NCBI RefSeq assembly: GCF_003846135.1
Contig: NZ_RHHM01000003.1
Coordinates: 1-64,000, forward strand
Length of the DNA: 64,000 nucleotides
From: Erwinia psidii
GTDB taxonomy: Bacteria > Pseudomonadota > Gammaproteobacteria > Enterobacterales > Enterobacteriaceae
Direction: 5' to 3'
Shown: piece by piece, positions 62,929 through 64,000 of the stretch
How the letters are laid out: the number at the start of each line of letters is the position of its first letter
Numbering within the stretch: position 1 is the first letter of the stretch
Notes under the pieces: generated by a model
Seen by the model: the letters and a program-made list of their open reading frames with translations, nothing else
Told to the model about the DNA's origin: nothing
Database searches by the model: none
Position numbers and translations under genes: made by a program

Positions 62929-63257
62929 TTTATTTAATAGGGACCTGTCATTTAACGCCGCCGTTATGATACCTGAGCAGGCAGGATAACGGTATGATTA
63001 AGACGGTAAGTTACCATAAATTTAGGATGAAAGAAGCTGCATAATTAAGTCAGGATGACAGGTTTTATTGTCTTGCATACACTTACTTTAATTAAACCTT
63101 ACAAAAAATGGCACAGTGTCGCTTTCAGATACAAAACAGAGTCTTTTCCGCCTGGCTATACGATAAAAAGTCATCCTTAACTTATTATTATCGCCAAAAT
63201 CAAATGGCTGATAAATATGCACCAGCTAATCATTAACTTGCTAAATATATGCAACCT
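62929..63257. other. Intergenic region between nlpC and ydiV
   Basis: 329 bp, AT-rich, no gene seen. It should hold the ydiV promoter; no specific operator recognised. Confidence 0.5.
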
Positions 63258-63716
63258 TCAAATACGCCGTGCCTGCCAGAACACTTTTTTCCAGTAAACA
63301 TTATCCAGTGAAGATCGGATCACTCCCTGACTGGTAGAAGCATGAATGAACTGGTTATCGGTATCATAAATACCAACATGCAATCCATTCTCTCCCCGCC
63401 CGGTTTTAAAAAAAACCAGATCGCCGGGTAGCAACTCGCGCATGGAAATGCGGGTGCCGATATCGGTCTGCGCTGACGTGGTTCGCGGAAGTTGTAACGC
63501 AAAACGATCGCGGAAAGTAACATAGACGAAGCCTGAGCAATCAACGCCCCCTCTTCCGACACCGCCATAGCGGTATGGCGTACCTTGCCACTGGTCCAGC
63601 TGATCGTTCAACTGAGCAATGACAGTTAACGAATCAGTAAGACGGGCATTGGGTGGCGGGGCATGGCTGCTGCAACCTGCGAGAATAACAATAATTACCA
63701 GAAGCCAGTAACGCAT
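63258..63716 (-). CDS. nlpC: NlpC/P60 lipoprotein
   Basis: 152 aa. Signal peptide with lipobox LAGC (Cys 15), then an NlpC/P60 cysteine peptidase domain: catalytic Cys in GGVDCSGFVYV, His in GLHVGIYD and His in QFIHASTSQG. Very close to E. coli NlpC (154 aa). A predicted outer-membrane-anchored murein endopeptidase. In E. coli it is the last gene of btuCED-nlpC. Confidence 0.95.
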   Translation of the reverse strand: MRYWLLVIIVILAGCSSHAPPPNARLTDSLTVIAQLNDQLDQWQGTPYRYGGVGRGGVDCSGFVYVTFRDRFALQLPRTTSAQTDIGTRISMRELLPGDLVFFKTGRGENGLHVGIYDTDNQFIHASTSQGVIRSSLDNVYWKKVFWQARRI

Positions 63717-63786
63717 ACAGGGTTCCCTCAGTAGATACGACTACTCTACTCACAAATCAGACTGGCAGGCAACATTATCGGAATAA

Positions 63787-64000
63787 TCAGGTAAGGGAGG
63801 TCAGAAAAGGAAGGCCTGTGACCATCAGTCTGCCAAAAGGTACAGCGCAACCGCGCTCAGGATCTCCGGTTGTAAAGCATCCTGATGCAGCAGGGCACCA
63901 TCTTTGGGCAGTCATACCCGGTAAGCATGGCAGGCTGTGATTGAGATCGTGTCCCCTCATGAGAGCGGTCAGTCCGTCAGCCTTGTTAAACACGTTCTGT
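63787..64000 (-). pseudogene. btuD: btuD 3' part, apparently decayed
   Basis: Minus-strand reading gives GLTALMRGHDLNHSL, like the H-loop region of BtuD ([20 protein letters not shown]). The continuation HAYRV*LPKDGALLHQDALQ lies in the next frame and contains a TGA where Trp is expected. The end (FGRLMVTGLPF) is again in the first frame. Thus two frame changes and one stop interrupt the vitamin B12 ABC-transporter ATPase. The upstream part is outside the window. Sequence error cannot be excluded, but three lesions in 200 bp favour a pseudogene. Confidence 0.75.

Overview
The window is a gamma-proteobacterial chromosome segment. Gene order and protein likeness point to the order Enterobacterales. 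Two hrp-box-preceded candidate type III effector genes suggest a plant-associated member of the Erwinia/Pantoea group; this is inferred from the sequence alone. The backbone follows the E. coli rsx-to-btu segment: rsxC(end)-rsxD-rsxG-rsxE-nth | dtpA-gstA | pdxY-tyrS-pdxH-anmK-slyB-slyA-ydhL-gloA-rnt-grxD-mepH-ynhF-purR-punR-punC-ribC-mdtK-3x tRNA-Val-pykF-lpp | sufABCDSE-(Fur-box gene)-menI-ydiJ-ydiK-rprA-ppsA-ppsR | selO-ydiV-nlpC-btuD(decayed). Several usual neighbours are not seen here: mliC, sodC, nemRA, sodB, cfa, ldtE, aroH and betT.

Three places break the backbone. (1) Between nth and dtpA (3.4-10.8 kb) lie a nucleoside-hydrolase-like candidate effector on the minus strand with a near-consensus hrp box, a lipoprotein with 39-bp tandem repeats, and betIBA for glycine betaine synthesis. 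(2) Between gstA and pdxY (13.0-14.0 kb) lies a 247-aa Cys-His-Asp candidate effector with a full-consensus hrp box 38 bp upstream of its start. (3) Between ppsR and selO (48.9-60.6 kb), where E. coli has aroH, lies a cluster for signalling and motility: two methyl-accepting chemotaxis proteins, a frameshifted MFS transporter, a GAF-PAS-GGDEF-EAL protein, a GAF-GGDEF*-EAL protein and a membrane diguanylate cyclase. It sits next to ydiV, an EAL-like regulator of flagellar genes in relatives.

The two composite c-di-GMP proteins are reciprocally degenerate. One keeps an intact GGDEF motif but has altered EAL catalytic residues; the other has lost GGDEF but keeps every recognisable EAL residue. 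Both begin with closely similar GAF domains, so they look like a split synthase/hydrolase pair reading the same signal.

Other non-coding or small features found by reading: sRNA RprA downstream of ydiK, the 29-aa membrane protein YnhF, two PUR boxes before purR, Cra sites before pykF and ppsA, a BetI-type palindrome before betI, and a strong Fur box directly before an unrecognised 138-aa gene beside sufA. The right edge holds the 3' part of btuD with frame breaks and a stop.
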